Shown: positions 49,228-56,152, numbered from the stretch's first letter. The stretch is DNA of 64,000 bases from Staphylococcus lloydii (GCF_015775975.1 NZ_CP064056.1:2356001-2420000); one strand, 5' to 3'. The notes: generated by a model from the letters alone, not told the origin. Made by a program: numbers and translations.

Positions 49228-50754
49228 ATGCTAAATGATGAGTTGAAATCACAACTTAAGCAATTACTTCAATTAATGGAAGGTGACGTAGAATTAAGAG
49301 CTAGTCTTGGTTCTGACGATAAATCTAAAGAGTTAAAAGAACTTTTAGATGAAGTTTCTAGCATGTCATCTAACATTAGTGTAGAAGAAACTGACCTAAA
49401 ACGTACACCTAGCTTTACAGTAAACCGTCCAGGCGAAGATACTGGCGTTACTTTCGCAGGTTTACCAATGGGTCATGAATTTAACTCACTTGTTCTAGCT
49501 TTATTACAAGTTAGTGGTCGCCCACCAAAAGAAGAACAAGCAGTTATAGATCAAATCAAAGCATTAGACCGTCCACTACATTTTGAAACTTATATCAGTT
49601 TAACTTGTCAAAAATGTCCTGACGTAGTCCAAGCTTTAAATTTAATGAGTTTATTAAACCCTAACATCACTCATACAATGATTGACGGAGCTATCTTTAA
49701 AGAAGAATCCGAAAATATAATGGCTGTACCTGCTATTTTCCTAAATGGAGAAGAGTTTGGTAATGGTCGTATGACAGTACAAGATATTTTAACTAGTTTA
49801 GGTAGTCAGGCTGACCCATCTGAATTTAACGACAAAGCACCTTACGATGTTTTAATCCTTGGCGGTGGCCCTGCAAGTGGTACTTCTGCCATTTATACAG
49901 CGCGTAAAGGGTTACGCACAGGTATCGTTGCAGACCGCATTGGCGGACAAGTAAATGATACTGCTGCCATTGAAAACTTTGTAACAGTTAAAGAAACGGA
50001 TGGACCAAAATTCTCATCTGCTTTAGAAGATCATATTAAACAATATGATGATATCGATGTTATGACTGGCGTTCGTGCTAGTGGTATCGAGAAAACAGAT
50101 GAAGACATTGTTATTACTTTAGATAATGATGCGCAATTACGCAGTAAAACTGTAATTATTGCTACTGGTGCACGTTGGCGTAAACTACAAGTTCCTGGTG
50201 AAGATGAACTTATCAACAAAGGTGTGGCATTCTGCCCTCACTGTGATGGTCCATTATTCGAAGGTAAAGATGTTGCAGTTGTAGGCGGAGGTAACTCTGG
50301 CGTTGAGGCTGCCATTGACTTAGCAGGAATAGTTAAACATGTAACTTTACTAGAAAGAAATGCAGAGTTAAAAGCTGACGATGTATTACAACAACGATTA
50401 AACTCTCTATCAAACGTAACAGTTATTAAACAAGCTCAAACTACCGAAGTTATTGGTGAAGAGTCAGTAACCGGTTTAAAATATAATGATATCAGTGCAA
50501 ATGAAGAGCATACTATTGAATTAGACGGTATTTTCGTTCAAATTGGATTATTACCTAACACTGAATGGTTAGATGAATATGTTGAATTGAATGAAGCTAA
50601 AGAAATTACGATTGACCGTAAAAATGCGACAAGTGTTCCTGGAATATTTGCCGCTGGTGACGTAACAGACGACCGTAATAAGCAAATCATTATTTCAATG
50701 GGTGCAGGCGCAAATGCCGCATTAAATGCTTTCGATTATATTATTCGTCACTAA
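49228..50754 (+). CDS. ahpF: alkyl hydroperoxide reductase subunit F
   Basis: A 508-residue flavoprotein. The N-terminal double thioredoxin-like domain contains C-Q-K-C-P (~129-132), the FAD motif is G-G-G-P-A-S-G-T-S (~212), the redox C-P-H-C-D is near 337, and the second nucleotide fold is G-G-G-N-S-G-V-E-A. It passes electrons from NADH to AhpC. The ATG at 49228 matches the family start. Confidence 0.97.
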   Translation: MLNDELKSQLKQLLQLMEGDVELRASLGSDDKSKELKELLDEVSSMSSNISVEETDLKRTPSFTVNRPGEDTGVTFAGLPMGHEFNSLVLALLQVSGRPPKEEQAVIDQIKALDRPLHFETYISLTCQKCPDVVQALNLMSLLNPNITHTMIDGAIFKEESENIMAVPAIFLNGEEFGNGRMTVQDILTSLGSQADPSEFNDKAPYDVLILGGGPASGTSAIYTARKGLRTGIVADRIGGQVNDTAAIENFVTVKETDGPKFSSALEDHIKQYDDIDVMTGVRASGIEKTDEDIVITLDNDAQLRSKTVIIATGARWRKLQVPGEDELINKGVAFCPHCDGPLFEGKDVAVVGGGNSGVEAAIDLAGIVKHVTLLERNAELKADDVLQQRLNSLSNVTVIKQAQTTEVIGEESVTGLKYNDISANEEHTIELDGIFVQIGLLPNTEWLDEYVELNEAKEITIDRKNATSVPGIFAAGDVTDDRNKQIIISMGAGANAALNAFDYIIRH

Positions 50755-50781
50755 ACTTGAATCAAATATTATGTAGTTTTA

Positions 50782-50810
50782 AGAGGAGTCTAAGTTGACT
50801 CCTCTTTTTT
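50782..50810 (+). terminator. ahpCF terminator
   Basis: Arms AGAGGAGTC/GACTCCTCT followed by seven T. Confidence 0.92.
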
Positions 50811-50811
50811 T

Positions 50812-51195
50812 ATGCTATACCATATGATTTACTTTAACGTGATTGGACGACCTTATATGTTATTACTTATCACAGCAATAATCCATTTACATTTCTCCAA
50901 AAGGATTATTACTACACATAAAAACACTACCCAAAAAAGCCCTATGCTTTATCAAACTAAACGCGCTATGCTAAGCACTACCCATTGGGAAACCGCACAA
51001 CTTACATATAAAAAGTTAAACCAAAAATTCTTCAAACTCTATGCTGCACTTGGCATACCATTTACTATTATTGATTTGCTGCTGATTATATCATATAGAA
51101 ACGGTAGCTTATTAATCGCAGAAGCATTACTCTATATCATCACTTTATGTATGATTTATTTAGTCCTTGAACACAAGTTAAAATCCTTATCATAA
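50812..51195 (+). CDS. membrane protein, possibly SdpI-like
   Basis: Up to 127 residues; the true start may be the ATG at 50857, since 50812 lies in the terminator T tract and neither has a strong ribosome site. Three hydrophobic helices are seen. The segment K-R-A-M-L-S-T-T-H-W-E-T-A-Q recalls the soluble loop of SdpI-like immunity or signalling proteins (R-T-x-x-T-x-x-x-x-x-W), which is why I suggest that family. Weak call. Confidence 0.5.
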   Translation: MLYHMIYFNVIGRPYMLLLITAIIHLHFSKRIITTHKNTTQKSPMLYQTKRAMLSTTHWETAQLTYKKLNQKFFKLYAALGIPFTIIDLLLIISYRNGSLLIAEALLYIITLCMIYLVLEHKLKSLS

Positions 51196-51378
51196 TTATT
51201 AAGCATTATTTCTTAAACAATCTCTCATGCTGAAATTGTGAGATTTTGTTCATTAGATTGTGCGTTTCTCGCAAAAAATGTCATTTGAATACACTTTTAA
51301 AAATGGTAGGCTATAGTATGTATACTAATAACATTTCAATTAATGATTAATTTTTTATAAAGGAGATTACTACACGAA

Positions 51379-51999
51379 ATGAAAAAGCGTATTTTATTAT
51401 CGCTCATTATGATATTAGCCGTCGTACTGGCAGCTTGCTCAAACGATGAAGATCATGATGACAACCAACATAGCGAAAAGCATGCACCTAAAAACGTAAA
51501 AGTCCTTACTGAAAAAGATATTTTCCACTCTAATAAAAGTGGCGAAAATATAAGCAAAGAAGAAATGAATAAGGCTATCAAAAAATATCTAGAGGTTAAT
51601 TCAGTAATTCTTGATAACAAATATTTAATGCAATACAAATTAGATAAACAATCAAATTCAGATAAAAAAATTACGGATAAACAGTCAAAACGCCTGTCAG
51701 ACTTATCACGTAATGCCATTAAAAATGATGTTAGATTTAAAAAATTCGTCGAAAATAATAACCTTCCTAAAGGGTACAAGACAAATGTAGATCGCATCAT
51801 CAAATATTTCACATCATTAAATAGCACAATTAAAAACGTCGATGATGATATCGAACAACTTGATTACCAACCTCAAAATGAATTAAACGTAGTCGATGTT
51901 TCTACAAAATACGCTGGTCAAGTAAACGGAAAACAACAAGATAAAATTAAGAAATTCTTAAAATCGAAAGATATTAGTACTAAAGCTATAGATAAATAG
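51379..51999 (+). CDS. NDxxF-motif lipoprotein
   Basis: A 206-residue lipoprotein with signal peptide and lipobox L-A-A-C (residues ~18-21). The mature part is Lys/Asp/Asn-rich and includes K-N-D-V-R-F near 113, the motif that names this staphylococcal lipoprotein group. AAAGGAG site. Function unknown. Confidence 0.78.
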   Translation: MKKRILLSLIMILAVVLAACSNDEDHDDNQHSEKHAPKNVKVLTEKDIFHSNKSGENISKEEMNKAIKKYLEVNSVILDNKYLMQYKLDKQSNSDKKITDKQSKRLSDLSRNAIKNDVRFKKFVENNNLPKGYKTNVDRIIKYFTSLNSTIKNVDDDIEQLDYQPQNELNVVDVSTKYAGQVNGKQQDKIKKFLKSKDISTKAIDK

Positions 52000-52111
52000 T
52001 CTCCGTAAAATATCGTATACATTACAAACCTATGACAGCTTTAATAGTTATTCTGTCAGTGTTTTGAAGTTAAAATTGTCACCTTTTAATAACTTTATAA
52101 CAGAACTTCGT

Positions 52112-52141
52112 AAAAAACCTTACATAATTGTAAGGTTTTTT
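52112..52141 (+). terminator. terminator after the NDxxF lipoprotein
   Basis: Arms AAAACCTTACA/TGTAAGGTTTT followed by a T run, about 110 bases beyond the stop. Confidence 0.85.
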
Positions 52142-52225
52142 ATTGTTATTTAACTTTAGAGCTAGGCAACCATTTGTTACACTAACTTGTATTGAAAACA
52201 AAGTATTTAAACCTAGGGGGCTTAA

Positions 52226-52441
52226 ATGGTCTTAACAATTTTAATTGGTGCAATCGCAGCCGTCTTTATTGCATATAATTTAGTAGATAAACAAGAAAAA
52301 CATGGTAGCATTTCTTCTAAACAAATCGTACTTAGTATCACTTGCGTTGTCATCGCTGTCATGGTAGGTAGCTTTTTAGACAATTTAGACGTTTTTTATC
52401 AAGGATTCCAACATAGCATTACAGCAGTAGATAATTATTAG
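52226..52441 (+). CDS. 71-residue membrane protein
   Basis: Two hydrophobic helices (about 2-18 and 34-50) joined by a short basic loop, with a polar aromatic tail. Preceded by TAGGGGG. It has its own terminator at once after the stop. No family recognised. Confidence 0.6.
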   Translation: MVLTILIGAIAAVFIAYNLVDKQEKHGSISSKQIVLSITCVVIAVMVGSFLDNLDVFYQGFQHSITAVDNY

Positions 52442-52442
52442 T

Positions 52443-52468
52443 CTAGACATTATAAATTGATGTCTAGG
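52443..52468 (+). terminator. terminator after the 71-residue membrane gene
   Basis: Arms CTAGACAT/ATGTCTAG around a 10-base loop, followed by CTATTTTTTG. Confidence 0.8.
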
Positions 52469-52561
52469 CTATTTTTTGTTCGTAATAAAAATGTATTTTG
52501 ACACCCAAATAGCTATATGTCACAATATATTTAATTTATTAAACATCGGGGTGTACGAATT

Positions 52562-52693
52562 ATGAAATACCGTTTGACCACTTTACTATTAGCAGTCATT
52601 TTTATTACGCTATCAATCATTACTATTGCTTATAATAATCCAACTGGCGGCAGTGCAATAAACGTTGAACACCCAAAAACCCAGACATCATAA
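52562..52693 (+). CDS. 43-residue small membrane/secreted peptide
   Basis: Preceded by GGGGTG nine bases before ATG. One hydrophobic helix (residues ~6-23) then Y-N-N-P-T-G-G-S and a polar tail. It could be a single-pass membrane peptide or a small exported peptide. It has its own terminator. It is the last chromosomal gene I can support before the prophage side. Confidence 0.5.
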   Translation: MKYRLTTLLLAVIFITLSIITIAYNNPTGGSAINVEHPKTQTS

Positions 52694-52732
52694 AATACTG
52701 TCATTAAGACATTTATAGAAAACAGCGCTAAA

Positions 52733-52758
52733 AAGCTCACTTAAATGAAAGTGAGCTT
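52733..52758 (+). terminator. terminator after the 43-residue peptide
   Basis: Perfect arms AAGCTCAC/GTGAGCTT followed by AATTGTTTTT. Confidence 0.85.
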
Positions 52759-52816
52759 AATTGTTTTTCAGTTGAGTATTTTATACATTTTTTCAAATAT
52801 CCCTAAATTTTTAAGT

Positions 52817-53124
52817 GGATACGGCTCAATACCATACCACTACTGGTCTCAACCCTTATCGTATCCCAAATGCACTAAAAAACTGCGCTCAAACTTTTAT
52901 AAGTACGTGTTATGGAGTTGTATAGGAAATATTACACTCTCTATACCCCCTAATCTTATTTTAAAGTCAATTAGGGATTTTATGGATACTATGGATACTA
53001 TACCCCTTGAGACCAGGTGTGCCATAGCATCGTGCCGTATCCACCCGAGTATCCAAAAAAATTTTTGGGATACGGTGGATACTAGGGAAATTTTACACTT
53101 CAAAAAGAGTGGATACTTGGATAC
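52817..53124. repeat. cluster of ten GGATAC/GTATCC motifs with a nested palindrome
   Basis: GGATAC or its complement starts at 52817, 52861, 52984, 52993, 53037, 53049, 53068, 53077, 53111 and 53119. The part 53037-53082 is a nested palindrome: outer arms GTATCCACC/GGTGGATAC, inner arms GTATCC-x-AAAA/TTTT-x-GGATAC. A further pair TGGTCTCAA (52844) / TTGAGACCA (53007) brackets part of the block. It looks like a multi-site protein-binding region (origin, recombination site or transcription control) at the edge of the prophage. No coding region with credible signals lies in it. Confidence 0.75.
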
Positions 53125-53176
53125 TCAGTGAATAATGTATATTAATTCACTATAAATTAATAAATCGTATATAAAT

Positions 53177-53587
53177 TCATTCTATATACACTATATCTGT
53201 TAAGGGAATTTCTATATCTTCACCTTTAGTATTTAAAACTAGCACACCTTTTAGTGCATCTGTTTTATGGACGAAACCATTTAACATTTCAATGTAGCCT
53301 CGACTATAATATTTCACTTTTGTTTCAGGGTTGTTAAACATTTTATAGGCAAGTTTATCATTCAACTCTGCTAATTGGTCATCACTTAGAATAGGTTTAT
53401 CAATTTTGTTCTGCTTCTCAATAAATTGCTCTATACGTTCATATTACTCAGGTATTGTAGTAAAGGGTTGCCATTTGACTGACCCTCTCCCCTTTGGTAT
53501 GCGTTGATTAAGATATTCGCGGGGTATTTTACGATAATCGGTTTCGTATTTGTAGGGCTCTGGCATATCAGAATTAATGACTTTCAT
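53177..53587 (-). pseudogene. YolD-like gene broken by one in-frame stop
   Basis: Reading the minus strand from ATG 53587 gives a YolD-like N terminus (Y-R-K-I-P-R-E-Y-L-N-Q-R-I-P-K-G-R-G-S-V-K-W-Q-P-F-T, split across the DNA below). Then comes I-P-E-stop-Y-E-R-I at 53444-53446, and the same frame continues to a normal end at 53177. One base change (CAA to TAA) explains the break. YolD-like proteins pair with UmuC/DinP-type translesion polymerases and are SOS-induced in Gram-positive phages and plasmids. No polymerase gene is present here. A 62-residue C-terminal reading frame from an internal ATG remains. Confidence 0.82.
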
Positions 53588-53597
53588 ATAAACACCT

Positions 53598-53789
53598 TCA
53601 GTAAAATGGTATCGTTTCACTAGCTTTAATTATATCTTGAGTGTAAAAGAATTGTTTCCCCTCGCCAGTATATGCAGGGGTCAATATCATATTAGCTTTA
53701 GCATTGTATAGCCATTCAGGATTTATATTTGAATTAAGTATTTCTTGGAATTCTTGGAAGTCTTTATTCCAATCTAAATTGAGTTTCAT
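53598..53789 (-). CDS. 63-residue hypothetical protein behind an SOS box
   Basis: Starts at the ATG 53789, eight bases after GAGGTGA. The product is soluble, rich in N, Q and aromatic residues (N-L-D-W-N-K-D-F-Q-E-F). It lies ten bases upstream of the broken YolD gene and shares its LexA-box promoter, so the two are one damage-inducible operon. No family recognised. Confidence 0.65.
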   Translation of the reverse strand: MKLNLDWNKDFQEFQEILNSNINPEWLYNAKANMILTPAYTGEGKQFFYTQDIIKASETIPFY

Positions 53790-53813
53790 AATTATCACCT
53801 CACCTATATAATA

Positions 53814-53825
53814 GAACAAATGTTC
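53814..53825 (-). promoter_or_regulatory. LexA-type SOS box
   Basis: GAAC-AAAT-GTTC, with a flanking CG on one side (CGAACATTTGTTC on the minus strand), matches the Gram-positive LexA consensus CGAACNNNNGTTCG closely. It overlaps the TATTATATA-type -10 region, 25 bp upstream of the 63-residue gene. Confidence 0.85.
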
Positions 53826-53862
53826 GTATATGTAAATAAAAAAGTAGCCCACCTAAACAGGT

Positions 53863-53948
53863 GAGCTTGTTAAGAGATTGTTCAAAGAGTTTTGGGAAGC
53901 GTTCTATGACGCTTATTTTAATTTACCACAGATATTTATATTATAAAC
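53863..53948 (+). pseudogene. decayed type I toxin-like (SprG/holin-like toxin) reading frame
   Basis: The plus strand reads GTGAGCTTGTTAAGAG ... TCTATGACGCTTATTTTAATT, i.e. V/M-S-L-L-R-D-C-S ... R-S-M-T-L-I-L-I. This resembles the start of staphylococcal SprG/TxpA-type 'putative holin-like toxins' (V-S-L-L-K-S-L-E-R-R-R-L-M-I-T-I). The expected hydrophobic helix is lost: a tyrosine- and histidine-rich stretch follows. A structured minus-strand RNA converges on it, as SprF does on SprG. The comparison is from memory of the family. Confidence 0.4.
53897..53914 (-). ncRNA. array unit at 53837-53914: 5' hairpin
   Basis: Arms AAGCG/CGCTT on the minus strand, preceded by GGTAAATTAAAAT. Its unit ends at the terminator hairpin AGCTCACCT-gttt-AGGTGGGCT (53846-53867) with TACTTTTTT. 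The downstream SOS promoter starts directly behind it. The same DNA on the plus strand is the toxin-like remnant. Confidence 0.5.
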
Positions 53949-53949
53949 A

Positions 53950-54066
53950 TAAAAACCACCCAGTTAAGGGTGGCTCTTCTAAGACTATAACGGGAGTTAA
54001 CGTCTTCACACACCTATTGGGTGTGCAACAATTCTCCCCTTGTCTTAACACACCCTAAGGTGTGCA
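53950..54066 (-). ncRNA. structured RNA, candidate type I antitoxin (SprF/RatA-like)
   Basis: About 117 bases with four helices visible on the minus strand: CACACC-ttag-GGTGTG at the 5' end, a closing pair TTAAGAC/GTCTTAG, a nested GGGAG/CTCCC enclosing CACACC-caata-GGTGTG, and a final CCACCC-ttaact-GGGTGG followed by TTTTTATG. A promoter TTTACA-N17-TATTGT lies just upstream (about 54071-54100). It converges on the toxin-like remnant. Both the structure and the pairing with the remnant suggest an antitoxin RNA. Confidence 0.55.
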
Positions 54067-54110
54067 AAATTAACAATAAATGATTTTTATATTTTTGTAA
54101 ATAAATATTG

Positions 54111-54644
54111 CTAATTCACTTGAATAAACTGTAACTCATAAATACTTTTATTTTCATAGGTATTAAAACTATCAATATTTCCTCTTAATAATACTTCGTG
54201 CTGTTTTCTACTCACATTATGATAGTATGTTAGCTTTATATTCAAATCTGACTCATAACCGTTGTTCTGAATAGTTTTATCTAGTTCATCAAATACTTTT
54301 TTATTAAGAGGTAACATATATCCTTCTTTACTAGGCAACATACTAACATATTTAGTCTGAATAACTTTGTTTTCTCCTAATAAAATTTCAATAGTTATTT
54401 TCTTAGCTGCCCCGCCACCAAGATTATACAACTTTAAATGATCTTCATGTTCATTAGAATTCATAATCATGTTTTTCAAGTTTAGTTTTTTATTCTTGTC
54501 TTTTTCTAAAAGAATTTGATTAAAACCTAGCGCAGGTATAAAACTAATTTTCATTTGATAAAGTTGAACTGATACCGATACAAAATAAAATATTGCCATT
54601 ATAAATGTTCCCATGGAGCCAATTGCTGAAATAATATTTATCAT
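54111..54644 (-). CDS. membrane-anchored hypothetical protein (prophage accessory gene)
   Basis: A 177-residue protein with a single N-terminal membrane helix (about 4-27) and a ~145-residue beta-rich domain (L-Y-N-L-G-G-G-A-A-K-K-I-T-I-E-I-L-L-G, then V-S-M-L-P-S-K-E-G-Y). The order is unlike lysis or tail proteins. It has a strong AAGGAG site and a TATAAT box at 54693-54698 set within the imperfect inverted repeat AGGGATAAT/ATTATACCCT, which suggests its own regulation. Position beyond the lysis cassette marks it as a lysogenic-conversion or superinfection-exclusion candidate. No family recognised. Confidence 0.7.
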   Translation of the reverse strand: MINIISAIGSMGTFIMAIFYFVSVSVQLYQMKISFIPALGFNQILLEKDKNKKLNLKNMIMNSNEHEDHLKLYNLGGGAAKKITIEILLGENKVIQTKYVSMLPSKEGYMLPLNKKVFDELDKTIQNNGYESDLNIKLTYYHNVSRKQHEVLLRGNIDSFNTYENKSIYELQFIQVN

Positions 54645-54728
54645 ATTAAATCTCCTTTTTATTTATTTGGAGACAGTAGTAAGGGATAATTATTATACCC
54701 TATAAAATTAAACTAAATCATAAAAAAT

Positions 54729-54820
54729 AACCACCCAGTGTCATGGGTGGTTGGGTGAGCCTATAGCTCTTGATATGAGTACAAATGCACCCTATCATGC
54801 CACAAATATTTCAGTGGCTT
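54729..54820 (-). ncRNA. array unit with three hairpins (54729-54820)
   Basis: Minus strand: GCCAC-tgaaatattt-GTGGC, then a GGGTG ... CACCC helix enclosing GAGC-tata-GGCTC, then the terminator CCACCC-atgacact-GGGTGG (54731-54750) followed by TTATTTTTT. It lies directly behind the larger structured RNA, whose terminator may be leaky. Confidence 0.55.
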
Positions 54821-54824
54821 GTTT

Positions 54825-54981
54825 AAAAAAGGATAATAATATCCCGTGGCACTATGCCTTAATACAATTGCGATTTCTACCTTCTCATATGGTGAGGGGC
54901 ATACTCTCATTGTTAGATACTGGACTGGAAGAAGTCACCAGCCGGGATTAGTTATTGCCTACGGTATCTCTCGTATACTAC
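54825..54981 (-). ncRNA. ~157-base structured RNA with strong promoter
   Basis: An extended -10 box TGG-TATAAT lies at 54988-54996 on the minus strand, with no start codon or ribosome site behind it. Visible pairings are AGATAC/GTATCT closing a stem that holds GGCTGG/CCAGTC, a CTCA-ccat-aTGAG hairpin, GGCA-ta-GTGCC, and a long-range ATCCCG/CGGGAT. It ends at GGATA-ttat-TATCC with six T (54825-54844). GC content is visibly higher than its surroundings. I cannot assign it to a known family with certainty; a type I antitoxin-like RNA is one possibility. Confidence 0.65.
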
Positions 54982-54987
54982 ACCTAT

Positions 54988-54996
54988 ATTATACCA
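54988..54996 (-). promoter_or_regulatory. extended -10 promoter of the ~157-base RNA
   Basis: TGGTATAAT on the minus strand, immediately downstream of the T tract of the previous array unit. No good -35 hexamer is seen, which fits an extended -10 promoter. Confidence 0.65.
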
Positions 54997-55051
54997 CAAA
55001 AAAATAGGGCAAGCACCTAAGTTCCTATCCTATTTGTGATTACTAACAATC
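54997..55051 (-). ncRNA. array unit (terminator hairpin 55002-55034)
   Basis: Short 5' hairpin GATT-gttagt-AATC (55038-55051), then AATAGG ... CCTATT with seven T. The loop side contains GTGCTTGCCC, the motif shared with many other units. Confidence 0.5.
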
Positions 55052-55054
55052 ATA

Positions 55055-55164
55055 ATAATATGCCCAGTGACATGCTTGGGCAATTGAAGAATATTAACAT
55101 AAAATAGCATAACTAATTGGGGTTCAATTCAATTTGTTATTATTTTGCATGTGGTGCTTTATAC
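55055..55164 (-). ncRNA. array unit (terminator-like hairpin 55061-55082)
   Basis: Promoter TTGTTT-N17-GTATAA (55059 region mirrored at 55159-55187). Inner CAATT/AATTG pairing, then TGCCCA-agcatgtcac-TGGGCA. The loop has the CATGTC motif. The T tract is poor (ATATTATT). Confidence 0.5.
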
Positions 55165-55184
55165 CCTTAAGTAATTTATTTAAA

Positions 55185-55262
55185 CAAAAAAGAACAGGCT
55201 ACGGGTAGCCTGCTCATGTCAGAGAATTTTAATAAAGAAAACAGAAAGTATGACTTTCTATA
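55185..55262 (-). ncRNA. array unit (5' hairpin 55243-55259, terminator 55192-55215)
   Basis: Promoter TTGTTT-N17-TAATCT (55067-type layout; hexamers at 55290-55295 and 55267-55272). 5' hairpin AGAAAG-tcata-CTTTCT; terminator GAGCAGGCTAC-cc-GTAGCCTGTTC followed by TTTTTTG. Confidence 0.6.
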
Positions 55263-55295
55263 AAATAGATTAACACTTATATTTATATAAAACAA

Positions 55296-55375
55296 ATAGA
55301 AAGAGCAAGCTTCTAGAGTAAGCCCGCTCTTCGATATAAATATAAATAATCCTAACTTGTACTTAGGATTAATAA
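55296..55375 (-). ncRNA. array unit (5' hairpin 55348-55370, terminator 55301-55331)
   Basis: 5' hairpin AATCCTAA-gtacaag-TTAGGATT; terminator AAGAGC ... GCTCTT enclosing GGGCTTACTCTAGAAGCTTG. The T tract is CTTTCTATTTG, weaker than in most units. Confidence 0.55.
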
Positions 55376-55433
55376 ACAATAACATACATAGCTTTATTTA
55401 TCCAATTATATTCAACAAACATATATCTTTGCA

Positions 55434-55515
55434 CAAAAAAGAGTAGCCCTAGGAGACTACTCTATTTACGCACTACCATAATTTTTCTACCAATTATTAA
55501 ACAAAGGTAGATTTA
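55434..55515 (-). ncRNA. array unit (5' hairpin 55487-55510, terminator 55440-55463)
   Basis: 5' hairpin CTACC/GGTAG with a 14-base loop; terminator AGAGTAG-tctcctaggg-CTACTCT followed by six T. A good promoter TTGATT-N17-TATAGT (55563-55591) lies upstream. Its spacer holds AAATAAATTACTTA, also found in the promoter at 55159-55187. Confidence 0.6.
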
Positions 55516-55615
55516 TAATATTATCATACTTTACTTAATTATAGCTAATAATTTTGCTGTTGACTATATACTAAGTAATTTATTTAATCAAGATTAGATA
55601 AAACATAAAAGCGAT

Positions 55616-55700
55616 CTAAAAACATCCACCCAAGGACATGTTAGAATAGCTATGTAAAGGTAATAATGCATAATTTTTCTTATATTCAGTTGTTATAATA
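55616..55700 (-). ncRNA. array unit with weak terminator (55621-55642)
   Basis: AACAT-gtccttgggtgg-ATGTT followed by TTTAG. It shares the CATGTCC motif with units at 55061, 56013 and 56389. No clear 5' hairpin. Confidence 0.4.
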
Positions 55701-55701
55701 C

Positions 55702-55790
55702 AAAAAAGTAGACAGAGTTTGGGGCTCTGTCTACTTAAGCTTATAACGATTTTCGGAAAATGAATGTATAGAGTTGGCTAAACTCTATTA
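55702..55790 (-). ncRNA. array unit (5' hairpin 55769-55787, terminator 55706-55736)
   Basis: Promoter TTGTGT-N17-TAAATT (55816-55821 and 55793-55798). 5' hairpin TAGAGTT-tagcc-AACTCTA; terminator with 12-bp arms AAGTAGACAGAG/CTCTGTCTACTT around a CCCCAAA loop, then TTTTTTG. One of the best-defined units. Confidence 0.7.
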
Positions 55791-55819
55791 TTAATTTAGC
55801 ATAAATTATTATTCAACAC

Positions 55820-55885
55820 AAAAAAGAGAGCAAGCATCTAAATGCCTACTCTCTGAACAGTGGTATGAATGTAAGATAACACAAG
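55820..55885 (-). ncRNA. array unit (terminator 55825-55854)
   Basis: Terminator AGAGAG ... CTCTCT with inner GGCATT-tag-ATGCTT, followed by TTTTTTG. No clear 5' hairpin; the unit is the shortest of the compact part. Confidence 0.5.
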
Positions 55886-55890
55886 ATAAA

Positions 55891-55980
55891 TAAAAAGAGC
55901 AAGCTATGGGGATAACTTACTCTGAATATAAAAAAATTAATGTGTCCTAGTTGTAATTAGGATAAATTAATCCTAACATT
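55891..55980 (-). ncRNA. array unit (5' hairpin 55957-55976, terminator 55896-55923)
   Basis: TTGAAA-N17-TAGGAT is a possible promoter. 5' hairpin TTAGGAT-taattt-ATCCTAA; terminator AGAG(t)AAG(t)TAT ... ATAGCTTGCTCT with a CCCC loop, followed by TTTTTATTT. Confidence 0.6.
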
Positions 55981-56007
55981 TAACAAACTCATTTTCAACT
56001 TTATATT

Positions 56008-56105
56008 AAAAAGCACTGTCTAGGGACATGCATAGACAGCACAAAGCAAATTAAATTGATTAATTAAAATCACGGAGTCTTAAATTAGTGTAAATTTAAA
56101 TTAGG
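56008..56105 (-). ncRNA. array unit (5' hairpin 56080-56099, terminator 56013-56042)
   Basis: 5' hairpin TTAAATT-tacact-AATTTAA; terminator CTGTCTA-tgcatgtccc-TAGACAG followed by TGCTTTTTAA. The loop carries CATGTCCC. Confidence 0.55.
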
Positions 56106-56152
56106 GCTTTCTTTAATTTTCAATAGCATGTAATTAAAAGATAACATATAAA

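Noticed and set aside
52745..53131. 128-residue plus-strand reading frame
   Set aside because: It starts in the arm of a terminator, has no ribosome site, and covers the GGATAC repeats and palindrome. Composition is not protein-like.
53861..54058. 65-residue plus-strand protein as an intact gene
   Set aside because: Only its first residues resemble a toxin; the rest is the complement of a structured RNA. It is listed as a remnant.
54751..54951. 66-residue plus-strand reading frame
   Set aside because: It is antisense to the structured RNA, has no ribosome site and contains the RNA's terminator hairpin.
55176..55385. 69-residue minus-strand reading frame
   Set aside because: It runs through two complete array units including two terminators and has no ribosome site.
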